Source: Opitutaceae bacterium | Lineage (GTDB): Bacteria; Verrucomicrobiota; Verrucomicrobiia; Opitutales; Opitutaceae | Direction of reading: 5' to 3' | Assembly (NCBI GenBank): GCA_016711225.1 | Contig: JADJTK010000023.1 | Coordinates: forward strand, 1-64,000 | DNA length: 64,000 nucleotides | Notes under the pieces: generated by a model | Databases searched by the model: none | The model's input: only the letters and a program-made list of their open reading frames with translations | Told to the model about the DNA's origin: nothing | Part shown: positions 43,585 to 53,063 of the stretch, piece by piece | How the letters are laid out: every line of letters begins with the position of its first letter | Position numbering within the stretch: the first letter of the stretch is position 1 | Position numbers and translations under genes: made by a program

Positions 43585-46500
43585 ATGATGCGCTTCCGCC
43601 GGTTAACCGCTATATTCTTGTTCGCTGCCTCGGGGTTGGCCGTTTTGCCGCTGTCGAAAGCGGAGGAAGGTGCCCCTCGGTATGTCGTGGCGATTGCGCC
43701 GACTGTGAAGGGTGTGACCACGCCGGGCGCGACCGCGTCGCTGAACGACTTGTTGACGAGCCGACTTGCCGCGGATGAGCGCTGGCGGTTGGTGGAGCGT
43801 GGCCAATTGGAGCGGGTGGAAAACGAACTCGCCCTTTCTGCCGGCGGGTTGACGGATGCCGCCAGTGCGGTCCGCGGTGGGCGGATGCTCAAGGCCGATA
43901 TTGTGCTAGTTTGCCGGATGCAGGCGGCGGGCGATGCGCAAGGGGAAGCGTTGATTGAGGCAGTCGATGCGTCGCATGCCGAACGATTGGCGAGCGGGCG
44001 GGTTGACCTGGCAGAGCGACCCAACGCGGTCTGGCTCCGGGCGGTTCCAGCTGGTGCGGTCGATTCTCTCGCGAGTGTGATTACCCAGGTTTTGGGTGAA
44101 GCGACGCGAAAGCTGGCCCAGTTCCGTGGGCGGCCGACAATTGCTCCGCTATTTTTCGGAATTCCGAGTTGGGCTTCTGGAGAGCAAAAGGTCCTTCGGC
44201 AGACGTTGATTGAGGAATTGGACCGGCTCGCCGGGCAAAGGAAGGTCCGGGTCCTTGCCCCGCAAGTCAGCGAAGCGGTCCAGGGAGAAGGGATGCTCTG
44301 TAGTGCCGGATTGGTGGATTTTTCTCCGGAGTCGTGGTCACAGATCGCGGATATCTTTGTGTGGGGACATCTTCTACCTGGTCCTCCGAGGCCTGGGCCG
44401 GGGGGGGCTTGGCAAGGATCTACGATTTACAGATTGTGGATCTGGAATGGCAGCAAAGACGCCGAGATGATTGATTTTGAGCTGAAGGAAGGGGGGGCAT
44501 CCACGGTCGCCCGAGAGGCCGTGGAAACCGTGTTTGGCCGGTTGGGTAGAGCAACGGCGCCGGAGGGAGAGGCACGGAAGCGGGTGGCGAATCTCCTCAT
44601 GTGCGAAGTCCGTTCGTTTGGCGTTTCCGACGAGGACCGATTGCGGTTGGTTGACGCTGCGGCGTTTTTCGCACCAGACGTACGTGAGATTCAAGAACTG
44701 CAGATTTCGCGGAGACTGGATGCACTTCCGTATCCTGCGGATCGAACGGACGTGGCGGACTCCTATATACGCCTTGCCCGGACCTTTTGGCGTTTGCCTG
44801 ATGGGTCCTTCGATCTGGGCGTCATCAATCGAGCTATCTGCTCTGAGTGGGAAGCCGACCGAGCGGGGTTGGAGCTTTTAACAGAAGTGGGTCTGGCTTT
44901 GCGCGGGGCGAATCCCGAGAGCTTCGCGAGCGTCAAGGCCATGATAGGAGGGTGGATGAGGCGTTGTGGAGAGGCCAAAAATCATGATTTGGCCCGTGCG
45001 GCGTTTGAGGCGTGGTGGCCAATCGCCCGGACTGTGCTGGCGGATGCTAAGGAAGACTTGGTGCCGGGGTTCCCGGTCGTGTGCGACCGGCCGTTCAAGG
45101 TGTTGTATGTGTACACTTCCGATTCCTCGATCCGGGAACGGGGTGACAGGTTACGGAGGCCTCCTTCGCTTTCGGATAACGAGCCGGCCGTTGGACGGCT
45201 TATCAAACTGCTGACTTCTAAAGGTCCGGAGATTGGAGACTGGGCGCTTGGGGCTAAAGATGCGATTGAGGTGGCGCCGGAGCCTCCAAGCCCGCCACCG
45301 GTGGTTCCTCCACATTCAGTTCCGTTCTTGAGTCCACCGGAGCCACCCCGTGAACAGCGACTCTACTTTGAGCTGATGAACGCGATCGGGCGTACGGATC
45401 AAGCGCAGACCATTCGCCGGTTGATAGATGCGGGTGCGGATCCGCTTTGGGGTAGTGATCAACGCCGGTGTCCATTGATCGCCGCGATTAGTGCGAGAGA
45501 ATGGGCAAATTTGGATGCAATGCTCAGCAACCGTCTTGACCGGGAGCGGCTGCTGCAGGAAGGCGGTGCCGAACCAATGTTGGCGGGGCCGTTGATCCTT
45601 TGGAGTGCTCTTCAGTGTAATCGGAGTGATCTGGCGCTGGAGCTGTTGAATGCAGGGGTTCAGCTTCCGACGAATCGGTCGTATCCTGGCTTGTTTAATC
45701 TGTCGCCCCTGGGATTGGCCCTTTCGAATGGCAACGATGAGATTATCGACCGATTGCTCCGCGCTGGGGCCAGGCCGGAGAAGCCGGATCTGCCGCTGCA
45801 CTGGGCGGTGCGACAAAAGGCTATCGTGCGCTTACGTCAGTTACTGAAGCTGGTCGAAATTCCGACCAGCCCCCATGGGTGGACGCTGGGTTGCGGCATC
45901 GACGACCGGAGTCCGGACGACCTGACACCGTTGTGGGCGGCGGTGATCGCGGGGTGGACGGATGGAGTGAGGGAATTGATCGGCGCTGGGGCTCAGGTCG
46001 ATGTGCGCGATAGCCGCGAGCGGCGACTGGAAGAGGATGCCCGCCCTTACCCGGAGATCGCGGTATTGATCAATCGGCGCCCCGGCGCTGCCGACAATCA
46101 ATTGGCCGGCGCCGTGGCAGTAGCGATGGTGGAGCGGGACGATCCGGGCTTGGCTACCCTGGCTTTGGATGCCGCAGTTCTGCGCTATCAGGATTCTCGG
46201 GGGGGCACGGTTTTGCATTGGGCTTGCCGGCGGAATCGCGAAGCCTTCGCGCGCAGACTTGTTGCCTCAGGGGCTCGTCTCGATGCGGAGAACATCAAGA
46301 GTTGCCAGCCATTACATATGGCCGCAAGCGAGGGTGGGCCCGGGCTTGTCGCGGCTTTGATTGCGGCGGGAGCGCCCCTCAATCATCCGTCCGTGGATGG
46401 CATGACGCCGTTGCATTGGGCGGCCCTTGCCGGCGATCCGGCATCCATCAGGAATCTGCTTGCCGCGGGTGCCGACCAGACGTGCCGGGCCTCCGGTGGG

Positions 46501-47367
46501 GAAACACCGCTTCAAGTGGCGGCGAACAGTCCGAGGGCGTTCGCGGCGATGCAAGTATTTGTCGAAGCGGGAGCTTCACTGCACGAGGTGGACTCGTTGG
46601 GACTCGGCTTGCTGGAGCGCGTGGTCTTCTCCGATGACCCTGAGGCGATCCAGTTCCTGATCGATCACGGTGTGAAATGGCGGCGTCCATGGCCGGCTCC
46701 GGCCTACAGTCATCCGTTGTTGACCGCTTTGAAGGACGGGAAGTTGCGGAGTGTCCGCAAGCTCCTCGAACTTGGGTTGTACGATGATCGTGCGCTTGCC
46801 TTGGTCCAAGGGGGCGAGACTCGGACTCTCCTTGAGGATGCGGCCCGTCAACACGGATCCCGCGTGGTGGATGATGCGGAGCTTTGGCCCGGGATTGCCA
46901 AGGATCACGCCCAGGGTGCAGATCGCGCGAAGGAGCATCTCGCACGAGGCGGGAATACGAACTTTGATGGCGGGCGTTGGAGCCCACTCTGGCTTGCCGT
47001 GGAGGAACGAAATGTCCCCTTGGCTCGGTTGTTGGTGCAATCCGGAGCGGATCGGAATTGGTACGCCCCCGGTCTCAGTTCGTCTCCGGTTCTGGGGGAT
47101 GTAATCAGCCGCGCACCATGGGATGATTCTGAGAAGCAAGTGTTTGACGGGGAATGCGCCGAGCTCGTAACGATCATGGTCACGCGGGAGAATGCCGCCG
47201 CCTACCGGTGGATTCTTAACTCGGCGGTTGGCAAGCTGCTGCCACGTACCGTTCGCGCGCTTGTGGCGGCCGGTGTGCCATCGGCGGAGGAGATCGAAGG
47301 TATCCGAAAATCCAGTTGGCTGAGCGAAGAGGAAAAGCAGGCGCGGTTACGCCTCTTAAACCAATAG
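43585..47367 (+). CDS. Large exported CsgG-like and ankyrin-repeat fusion protein
   Basis: A 1260-residue protein with a signal peptide (RLTAIFLFAASGLAVLPLSK). Residues about 30-190 repeat the CsgG-like pattern: VVAIAPTVKGVTTPGATASL, RWRLVERGQLERVENELALS, LTDAASAVRGGRMLKADIVL. Residues 190-565 form a region I do not recognise (WIWNGSKDAEMIDFELKEGG, YIRLARTFWRLPDGSFDLGV). A Pro-rich linker (about 565-588) leads into roughly 12 ankyrin-like repeats to about 1160, the clearest being GTVLHWACRRNREAFARRLV, PLHMAASEGGPGLVAALIAA and TPLHWAALAGDPASIRNLLA. It is the third gene of a tight cassette with an N-terminal CsgG-like protein. A doubled ATG at 43585 and 43588 leaves the exact start open by one codon. 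Confidence 0.7.
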   Translation: MMRFRRLTAIFLFAASGLAVLPLSKAEEGAPRYVVAIAPTVKGVTTPGATASLNDLLTSRLAADERWRLVERGQLERVENELALSAGGLTDAASAVRGGRMLKADIVLVCRMQAAGDAQGEALIEAVDASHAERLASGRVDLAERPNAVWLRAVPAGAVDSLASVITQVLGEATRKLAQFRGRPTIAPLFFGIPSWASGEQKVLRQTLIEELDRLAGQRKVRVLAPQVSEAVQGEGMLCSAGLVDFSPESWSQIADIFVWGHLLPGPPRPGPGGAWQGSTIYRLWIWNGSKDAEMIDFELKEGGASTVAREAVETVFGRLGRATAPEGEARKRVANLLMCEVRSFGVSDEDRLRLVDAAAFFAPDVREIQELQISRRLDALPYPADRTDVADSYIRLARTFWRLPDGSFDLGVINRAICSEWEADRAGLELLTEVGLALRGANPESFASVKAMIGGWMRRCGEAKNHDLARAAFEAWWPIARTVLADAKEDLVPGFPVVCDRPFKVLYVYTSDSSIRERGDRLRRPPSLSDNEPAVGRLIKLLTSKGPEIGDWALGAKDAIEVAPEPPSPPPVVPPHSVPFLSPPEPPREQRLYFELMNAIGRTDQAQTIRRLIDAGADPLWGSDQRRCPLIAAISAREWANLDAMLSNRLDRERLLQEGGAEPMLAGPLILWSALQCNRSDLALELLNAGVQLPTNRSYPGLFNLSPLGLALSNGNDEIIDRLLRAGARPEKPDLPLHWAVRQKAIVRLRQLLKLVEIPTSPHGWTLGCGIDDRSPDDLTPLWAAVIAGWTDGVRELIGAGAQVDVRDSRERRLEEDARPYPEIAVLINRRPGAADNQLAGAVAVAMVERDDPGLATLALDAAVLRYQDSRGGTVLHWACRRNREAFARRLVASGARLDAENIKSCQPLHMAASEGGPGLVAALIAAGAPLNHPSVDGMTPLHWAALAGDPASIRNLLAAGADQTCRASGGETPLQVAANSPRAFAAMQVFVEAGASLHEVDSLGLGLLERVVFSDDPEAIQFLIDHGVKWRRPWPAPAYSHPLLTALKDGKLRSVRKLLELGLYDDRALALVQGGETRTLLEDAARQHGSRVVDDAELWPGIAKDHAQGADRAKEHLARGGNTNFDGGRWSPLWLAVEERNVPLARLLVQSGADRNWYAPGLSSSPVLGDVISRAPWDDSEKQVFDGECAELVTIMVTRENAAAYRWILNSAVGKLLPRTVRALVAAGVPSAEEIEGIRKSSWLSEEEKQARLRLLNQ

Positions 47368-47558
47368 GCGTCGCAGTTGGGAATCTGCTTCGCGCGGGAT
47401 TTTGTCAGAGGCCTGGCGTTGGCGGAGCGCCTACGGTCCGGACACAAGGTCCGACCCGGTTGTGTTCGCATTGTGGCTGCTTGTGAGCCGAGCGAGGTCG
47501 AACGTAGCCAGGGGAAGCGCGAGGCGGCCGGCGTGGTGGCTACGCTCACGGAGGATCC

Positions 47559-48596
47559 TCAGAACAGCTTCCCCTGCTCGCCGGGAATCGGCGTGGCCGG
47601 CGGCAGGCCCACGGCCTCCCATCCTTTCACGGTGAGCATGCGGCCCTGAGCGGTGCGCTGGAGGTAACCTTCCTGGATGAGATAGGGCTCGTGCACTTCC
47701 TCGAGGGTGTCGGGCTCTTCGCCCACGGCCACGGCCACCGTGCCCAGGCCGACGGGGCCGCCGTGATACGCTTCGGCCATCAGGCGCATGATACGCTTGT
47801 CCATCTCGTCGAGGCCGCGGGCGTCGATCTCGAGCAGTTCTAGCGCGGCGGCGGCGACGGGCTGGGTGATCTTGCCCTTCGCCTTCTCCTGCGCGTAGTC
47901 GCGCACGAAGTTCACGAGGTTGTTCACGATCCGCGGCGTGCCGCGAGAGCGGGCGGCGATCTCCTTTGCGCCACCATCGTCGATGGGCACGTCGAGCAGC
48001 TTGCAGGTGCGCAGGACGATCGTGAGCAGGTCGTCGCGGTTGTAGAAATCCAGGCGCGTATTGAGCGTGAAACGGCTGCGCAACGGGGCGGTAAGCAGGC
48101 CCGAGCGGGTGGTGGCGCCCACGAGGGTGAAACGCGGCATCGTGAGGCGCACGCTGCGCGCGTTGGGCCCCTGGTCGATCATGATGTCGAGGCGGAAGTC
48201 CTCCATCGCGCTGTAGAGGTACTCCTCCACCGTCTTCGGGATACGGTGGATCTCGTCGATGAAGAGCAGGTCGCCTTCCTCGAGACTGGTGAGCAGGCCG
48301 GCGAGGTCGCCGGCTTTTTCCACTACGGGGCCGGAGGTTACGCGCACGGCGCGGCCCATGGCGGCACCGAGGATGAAGGAGAGGGTGGTCTTGCCCAGGC
48401 CGGGCGGGCCGCTGAGCAGGATGTGGTTGAGCGGGTCGCCGCGGCGGCGGGCGGCACCGACCATGACCTTAAGCCGCTCGATGGTCTTAGTCTGGCCGAC
48501 GAAGTCGTCGAAGCTGGCGGGGCGCAGGGCGGTCTCCGCCGGAGTGACCGGCGCGGTGAGCGCGGAGTTGAGGAAGTTGACGCCTTTGTCGGACAT
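47559..48596 (-). CDS. ruvB: Holliday junction ATP-dependent DNA helicase RuvB
   Basis: RuvB drives branch migration of Holliday junctions with RuvA. The 345-residue protein has all the expected AAA+ features: SFDDFVGQTKTIERLKVMVG, the Walker A loop LSGPPGLGKTTLSFILG, Walker B DLLFIDEIHR, SAMEDFRLDIMIDQGPNARS, the sensor GATTRSGLLTAPLRSRF, and the winged C-terminal domain RGLDEMDKRIMRLMAEAYHG and EPYLIQEGYLQRTAQGR. Length and order match the family. The ATG at 48596 gives MSDKGVNFLN; five upstream codons from an earlier ATG are possible. It converges with the ankyrin fusion gene, separated by 191 bases. Confidence 0.97.
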   Translation of the reverse strand: MSDKGVNFLNSALTAPVTPAETALRPASFDDFVGQTKTIERLKVMVGAARRRGDPLNHILLSGPPGLGKTTLSFILGAAMGRAVRVTSGPVVEKAGDLAGLLTSLEEGDLLFIDEIHRIPKTVEEYLYSAMEDFRLDIMIDQGPNARSVRLTMPRFTLVGATTRSGLLTAPLRSRFTLNTRLDFYNRDDLLTIVLRTCKLLDVPIDDGGAKEIAARSRGTPRIVNNLVNFVRDYAQEKAKGKITQPVAAAALELLEIDARGLDEMDKRIMRLMAEAYHGGPVGLGTVAVAVGEEPDTLEEVHEPYLIQEGYLQRTAQGRMLTVKGWEAVGLPPATPIPGEQGKLF

Positions 48597-48760
48597 GGGG
48601 CTAGCCTGCATCGTTCACGGTCCAAGAGCGTGCAGCCGTGGACGGTTGAAGCGAGGATTCTCTCGCGGAAGGGAGCGCGTCCGCCTGATGCAGGCTAAAA
48701 GCAAAACCGCCGCGGTTTTGCCGGAGGGATCGCAAGCGGAAGCATCGGGATGCTCCGATA

Positions 48761-48905
48761 TGGAGTGCGGCGGCTTGACGCCGCCATTCTGCGGCGCGGC
48801 TCGACGCGACGTGGCCGGTGTGAGCGCCGTATCTGCGGAGTAACCCCGTTTATGGCGGGCCGTCGAGCCGGCCCGTTCAAAGCGGCGTCGAGCCGCCGCA
48901 CTCCA
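48761..48905. repeat. Spacer bracketed by inverted repeats near ruvB
   Basis: The arms GGAGTGCGGCGGCTTGACGC (from 48762) and GCGTCGAGCCGCCGCACTCC (48885-48904) are almost exact complements, 120 bases apart. A second pair (CGGGCCGTCGAGCCGGCCCG near 48857-48875) forms an inner hairpin. The element lies between ruvB and the VOC protein gene. Confidence 0.6.
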
Positions 48906-48908
48906 AAC

Positions 48909-49358
48909 TCACTTGTCGGACCAGGCGGCGAACTCGCTGCCGCCGGGCTCGGTGAAGTGGAAACGGCGGCCACCGGGGAAACTGAAGATGTCGCGGGTAA
49001 TGGTGGCGCCGAGCTCCTTCGCGCGGTCGCGGAGTTCTTCAAGACGCTCGGTGTAGATCACGGCGATGGTCGAGCCGCCTTCGTAGCTGGAGACCTTCTC
49101 CGAGCGGTAGAAACCGCCGGTGGTGCGGCCGTCCGAATAATCGAGATACTCGGGGCCGTATTCGGTGAACTGCCAGCCGAGCAGGGCGGAGAAAAAGGCC
49201 TTGGTCTTCGGGAGATCGCGCGAAGGCGACTCGACGTAATCGACGGTATTCGGGAGCGAGATCGGGCGCATGGTTTTCTGGGGTTGAGGGGCGGGGTCGG
49301 CGGAGAAGAGGGCAGGGGTGGCGAGGACTGCGAGAACGGTGGAAACAACGCTTTTCAT
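48909..49358 (-). CDS. Exported VOC/glyoxalase-fold protein
   Basis: A 149-residue protein with a signal peptide (VVSTVLAVLATPALFSADP). The mature part is a single VOC domain: NTVDYVESPSRDLPKTKAFF, SALLGWQFTEYGPEYLDYSD, GGFYRSEKV, TIAVIYTERLEELRDRAKEL and GGRRFHFTEPGGSEFAAWSD. The FxxPGGRRFHFTEPGGSEFA close is common in this superfamily of metal-dependent glyoxalases and dioxygenases. An exported VOC protein is less usual; its substrate is unknown. The start at 49358 overlaps the end of the upstream small membrane protein gene by four bases. Confidence 0.8.
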   Translation of the reverse strand: MKSVVSTVLAVLATPALFSADPAPQPQKTMRPISLPNTVDYVESPSRDLPKTKAFFSALLGWQFTEYGPEYLDYSDGRTTGGFYRSEKVSSYEGGSTIAVIYTERLEELRDRAKELGATITRDIFSFPGGRRFHFTEPGGSEFAAWSDK

Positions 49359-49687
49359 GGACGATGGATTAATAGAAGTCCTGCGTACAGGGAGACACCG
49401 AATAGTGTGAGCCCGGTAGCGATCAGAATGGTTGCCGCCGCCACATTGGTTTTCGAACGTTGTCCGCTCTCTTTGTCGCATTCTGCGCCAGCCATTGAAG
49501 CTCCAGAGAAGAAATAGCATGCACTGGCAGCTAGCCAGAGACCGATGGCCAGAACTCGTCCCCAAAATGACAGAATCCAGAAAGCGCTTTCCGGTTCATA
49601 ACGGCGGAGCACAAATGCGAAAAAGGCGAGAGGTAGGGCCGTGAGAACTATGGCGAAAACCAATAGAATTTTCTGCGTTCGTGTCAT
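49355..49687 (-). CDS. Small membrane protein of unknown function
   Basis: A 110-residue protein with three hydrophobic segments: ILLVFAIVLTALPLAFFAFV, FWGRVLAIGLWLAASACYFF and AATILIATGLTLFGVSLYAG. I chose the ATG at 49687 (MTRTQKI), which begins the first segment; an upstream ATG at 49711 overlaps the murA tail and is less likely. The base composition is lower in GC than the neighbouring genes. No family was recognised. It lies between the murA homologue and the VOC gene and overlaps the latter by four bases, so the three may be cotranscribed. Confidence 0.7.
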   Translation of the reverse strand: MTRTQKILLVFAIVLTALPLAFFAFVLRRYEPESAFWILSFWGRVLAIGLWLAASACYFFSGASMAGAECDKESGQRSKTNVAAATILIATGLTLFGVSLYAGLLLIHRP

Positions 49688-49701
49688 GGCGATGACCTTT
49701 C

Positions 49702-50991
49702 TCACCGCCACTCCACCTCGGCGCCGAGGGCGCGGAGGTTCTCCACAAACCGTGGATGCGCTCGGCGGATGGCGTCGGCGTTCTTCACCAAACTCTCGCC
49801 CTCGATCGAGGCGGCCACGGCGTAGAGCGCCACGGCGGCACGAATAATGTACGGTGCGTCAACTACGGCGGGGCGCAGCGGACGGTTGCCGAAGACGATG
49901 ATGCGGTGCGGGTCGCTCACCACGACGTGCGCGCCGAACTTCGCCAGCTCGGGCAGCCAGGTGAAGCCGCCCTCGTAGATCTTGTTCCAGAACTGCATCG
50001 CGCCCTCGGCGCGCACGGCCAGCGCGATGAGCACGGGCAGGAGGTCGACGGGGAAATACGGCCAGGGCGCGGCCTCGATCTTGGCGAGCAGGTTGGCGGT
50101 GAGCGGTTCCTCGATGCGCAGCTTCTGCGCGGCAGGCACGATGACGGTGTTGCCCTCGAAACGAAGGGTGACTCCGATCTTGGCGAAGGAGCGCACGATG
50201 AGGTCCATGTGCTCGGGTTGGGTGTCGGTCACTCGCACCTCGCCGCCGGTGATCGCGCCAAGTGCGAGGAAGGTGACGACCTCGTGGTAGTCTGTGCTGA
50301 TCGCGATCTCCGCGCCGTGGAGACGGTCGACGCCGTCGACTTCCAGGCGGCTGGTGCCCGAGCCGCGGATGTGCGCGCCCATCGCGACGAGGGCGGCGCA
50401 GACGTCCTGCACATGGGGCTCGCTGGCGGCGTTGATCAGGGTGGAGGAGCCCTCGGCGAGGGCGGCGGCCATGGCGAAGTTCTCCGTGGCGGTGACGGAC
50501 ATGTAGTCGGCCCAGTGGCGCGTGGCGCGGAAGCGGCCGTCGAGGGAGAAGGAGGTCTCGGCGCCGCGTTCGAGACGGGCGCCGAAGCGTTGGAGCAGCT
50601 CGAAATGCGGATCCAGTTCACGGATGCCGAGCGAGCAGCCCTTGGTGTTGGACTCGACGACGATGCGCTTGAGGCGGTGGAGCAGCGCGGGGTAGAGCAG
50701 GACGGTGGAGCGCATGTCCTGCGGGAGTTCGCCGTTGACCAGAATCGGACGGAAGGCGGAGTGGTCGAGCGCCATGGTGCCGGCGGCGCGGTCCCACTCG
50801 ATGCGCGAGCCGTGGCGCGTGCAGAAGGCGACCATTTTCTCCAGATCAGTGATACCGGGGACGTTGGTCAGGCGCACGGGCTCGTCGGTGAGCAGGGTGG
50901 CGCAGAAGATGGGCAGGACGGCGTTCTTGTTGCCGGAGGGCCGGATGGTGCCGGAGAGCGGCTTGCCGCCGTGGACGAGGAGGTCGGACAT
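49702..50991 (-). CDS. murA: UDP-N-acetylglucosamine 1-carboxyvinyltransferase (MurA homologue)
   Basis: MurA transfers enolpyruvate to UDP-GlcNAc at the first step of peptidoglycan synthesis. The 429-residue protein has SGTIRPSGNKNAVLPIFCAT with the substrate-binding Lys-Asn pair, EPVRLTNVPGITDLEKMVAF, and the loop SNTKGCSLGIRELDPHFELL, where the Cys matches the family's PEP-binding Cys. SVTATENFAMAAALAEGSST, ISTDYHEVVTFLALGAITGG and FPVDLLPVLIALAVRAEGAM follow in family order, ending in YIIRAAVALYAVAASIEGES. Parts of the middle differ from E. coli MurA, so this may be a second, divergent paralogue. The ATG at 50991 gives MSDLLVHGGKPLSG. Confidence 0.85.
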   Translation of the reverse strand: MSDLLVHGGKPLSGTIRPSGNKNAVLPIFCATLLTDEPVRLTNVPGITDLEKMVAFCTRHGSRIEWDRAAGTMALDHSAFRPILVNGELPQDMRSTVLLYPALLHRLKRIVVESNTKGCSLGIRELDPHFELLQRFGARLERGAETSFSLDGRFRATRHWADYMSVTATENFAMAAALAEGSSTLINAASEPHVQDVCAALVAMGAHIRGSGTSRLEVDGVDRLHGAEIAISTDYHEVVTFLALGAITGGEVRVTDTQPEHMDLIVRSFAKIGVTLRFEGNTVIVPAAQKLRIEEPLTANLLAKIEAAPWPYFPVDLLPVLIALAVRAEGAMQFWNKIYEGGFTWLPELAKFGAHVVVSDPHRIIVFGNRPLRPAVVDAPYIIRAAVALYAVAASIEGESLVKNADAIRRAHPRFVENLRALGAEVEWR

Positions 50992-51222
50992 GGGAGTCGG
51001 GCGGAAGACTGGAGGAGCGGACGGCGCGATTGAATGACAAAAGCGAGGGAGGGGGGGGAAGGCGGAGAGGCCAAGTGGCAAGTGCCAAGTGGCAAGGGTC
51101 GGAGACGGGAGGCGAGAAGGAGAACGAGCAGGAGCAGGAGAAGGCACGGAGGGCGGCGCGCCCCCAACAAAAAGGGCGCCCGGTGAGGGGCGCCCAGAGA
51201 TACGGAATGTGGAGACGTTGGC

Positions 51223-52554
51223 TCAGGCCTGCGGGGCGTCGCCGCCCTCGCGAGGACCGCGATTGCCGCGGAAATCACCGCCGCGACCTTCGCCACCCTG
51301 GCCGCGATCACGACCGCCACGACGACGGCGCTCGCCGCCGTAACCGCCCTGGCCGCCTTCGCCGCCCTGGAAGCCACCTTCGCGACGCTGCTCGCCACCC
51401 TCGCGGGGGCCGCTAAAGCCGCCTTCGCGAGGACCGCGTTCGCCGCGGAAATCACCCCCGCGACCTTCACCGCCACGACCTTCGCCGCCGAAACCGCGAT
51501 TGCGGCCACGGCCACCACGGCGATGCCGGCGCTGGCCTTCGCCCTCGCCGCCTTCGCGCGGACCACGCTGCTCGCCGGGGCGGCTGGTGGTCGGGGTCTC
51601 CGGCTTGCCGCCGAAGAGGCTCTTTAGCCAGCCGAAGAAACCGCCGGACTTCGGGGCGGCGGGTGCCGCTTCCGGGGTAGCCGGACGATCAGGACGGGCT
51701 TCGGCCTGCGGGCGACCTTCGCCCTGGGGGCGGTTGTCGCCTTCGGGCCGGCGGCCTTCCTCGAAACGACGGGGTCCGTCACGGCGGTCGCCATCGGGAC
51801 GACGCTCGCGACGGTCGTCGCGGAAGCCTTCGCCGCGGCGTTCGCCGCCTTGGAAGCTGCCTTCACGGCGCTCGCCGCGATCGGCACCACGTTCGCCGCG
51901 CTCGCCACCGCGTTCCCACCGGTGATCGGAGGGCTGGCGCGGGGTCGGGGGGAGGATGTTGAGCTGGGCCTTCTCGGCCGGAGCGACGGGAGCTGCCGGG
52001 GCCACCGGAGCAACCGGGGCCGCGGGGGCGACCGGTGCAGCGGCAATCGGGCGCGCTGCCGGAGCCGCAGGCGCGGCGACGGGAGCTTCGGCCTTCGGGG
52101 CTTCGTCGACCACCGGGGTCGCGGATGCGGCCGGGGCGGATACTTCAGCTTGGGGAGCCGGGGCCGGAGCGGCCTCGGTGACGGGAGCGACCGGCGCAGG
52201 CGCCGGCGGGGTGACGGGAGCGGGAGCCGCGGGAGCGGGCTCGGGCTCGGTCGATCCAAAACCGCTGACATTACGGGGCAGCGGGATCACGGAGATCGCC
52301 GTAGGCCGGTAGAGCGGCTCGGCGGAGGTTTGCGCCGAGGGAGCGGCGATGGTCTGGCGTTTACCGCGCGCGAGGCCGGAACCACGGCTGGTTCCGAAGG
52401 CCGGAGCCGCCGGCGCGACCGGGGCGGTTTCGGCAACCTGCGCCGGGGCGGCCGTAGCCGGAGCCTGGGGGGCAGGAGCGGCGGGCGCGGCCTCGATGGG
52501 CTCGCTGCCGGCCGGGCTCGACTGGGGAGCCTGGTTTTCTTCTGTTGAGGACAT
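51223..52554 (-). CDS. Disordered Ala/Pro- and Arg/Gly-rich protein with short amphipathic motif
   Basis: A 443-residue low-complexity protein. Residues 1-200 are Ala/Pro/Val-rich (APAAPAPQAPATAAPAQVAE), 205-300 are charged and Arg/Asp/Glu-rich (RGERGADRGERREGSFQGGE), and 330-443 are Arg/Gly-rich (RGGRGRNRGFGGEGRGGEGR). In between, about residues 305-325, is one short hydrophobic stretch, KSGGFFGWLKSLFGGKPE. This resembles the amphipathic membrane-targeting helix of E. coli RNase E, and the flanking disordered text also recalls RNase E tails. No catalytic domain is present. The protein may be an RNA-binding scaffold or membrane tether. It diverges from the large delta-60 protein gene. Confidence 0.65.
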   Translation of the reverse strand: MSSTEENQAPQSSPAGSEPIEAAPAAPAPQAPATAAPAQVAETAPVAPAAPAFGTSRGSGLARGKRQTIAAPSAQTSAEPLYRPTAISVIPLPRNVSGFGSTEPEPAPAAPAPVTPPAPAPVAPVTEAAPAPAPQAEVSAPAASATPVVDEAPKAEAPVAAPAAPAARPIAAAPVAPAAPVAPVAPAAPVAPAEKAQLNILPPTPRQPSDHRWERGGERGERGADRGERREGSFQGGERRGEGFRDDRRERRPDGDRRDGPRRFEEGRRPEGDNRPQGEGRPQAEARPDRPATPEAAPAAPKSGGFFGWLKSLFGGKPETPTTSRPGEQRGPREGGEGEGQRRHRRGGRGRNRGFGGEGRGGEGRGGDFRGERGPREGGFSGPREGGEQRREGGFQGGEGGQGGYGGERRRRGGRDRGQGGEGRGGDFRGNRGPREGGDAPQA

Positions 52555-53063
52555 GACTCTTTCGTTACAAGGCGCACTCCGCAGAGGCGGAGACGCCGAT
52601 GGTTTGGGCGACCGGGGCGCGAAAAACCGCGCCGCAAGGGCGGACGCCGGAAACGGAGCATTCCTCGGGATCTGTCAGAGGGTCAACAGCATAAGCAGGG
52701 GAAGGGGAATCGCGTGTCGGCGGGCGGTCGGCAGGGCGGTGGGCTGCGCGCAGGACGAAGGGAGGTGTGGGCATCGTATTTTCGATTCGGAAACGGGGCG
52801 CTGGAGCCTGCTAGTGCAGCAATCGGTGGAGCTGGCGCCGGGTTCCACTGGAAGCCTGCCGGAGCATCTGGCTGGGCCGTCGCGTGCGAGGCCTGAGGGG
52901 GAAACAGGCGACTGGTCACCGAGGGGCAAGGGGGCTCTTCTCGGCGGAGGCGTTTTGCACTCGCAATGGGCCGGCTGGCGCGGTGCCCTTGCTGTCGTTG
53001 CCGGCTGGTGGCTGTGGGCGGGGGATCGATCTCGCGCAGGCGCCCAATCCCGGGTCACACCCC
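52555..53063. other. Divergent spacer before large surface-protein gene
   Basis: About 510 bases without a supported gene, between the disordered-protein gene (minus) and the delta-60 protein gene (plus). It should hold both promoters. An AT-rich patch at 52777-52792 (ATCGTATTTTCGATTC) is a possible -10 region; no paired -35 is convincing. Confidence 0.4.
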
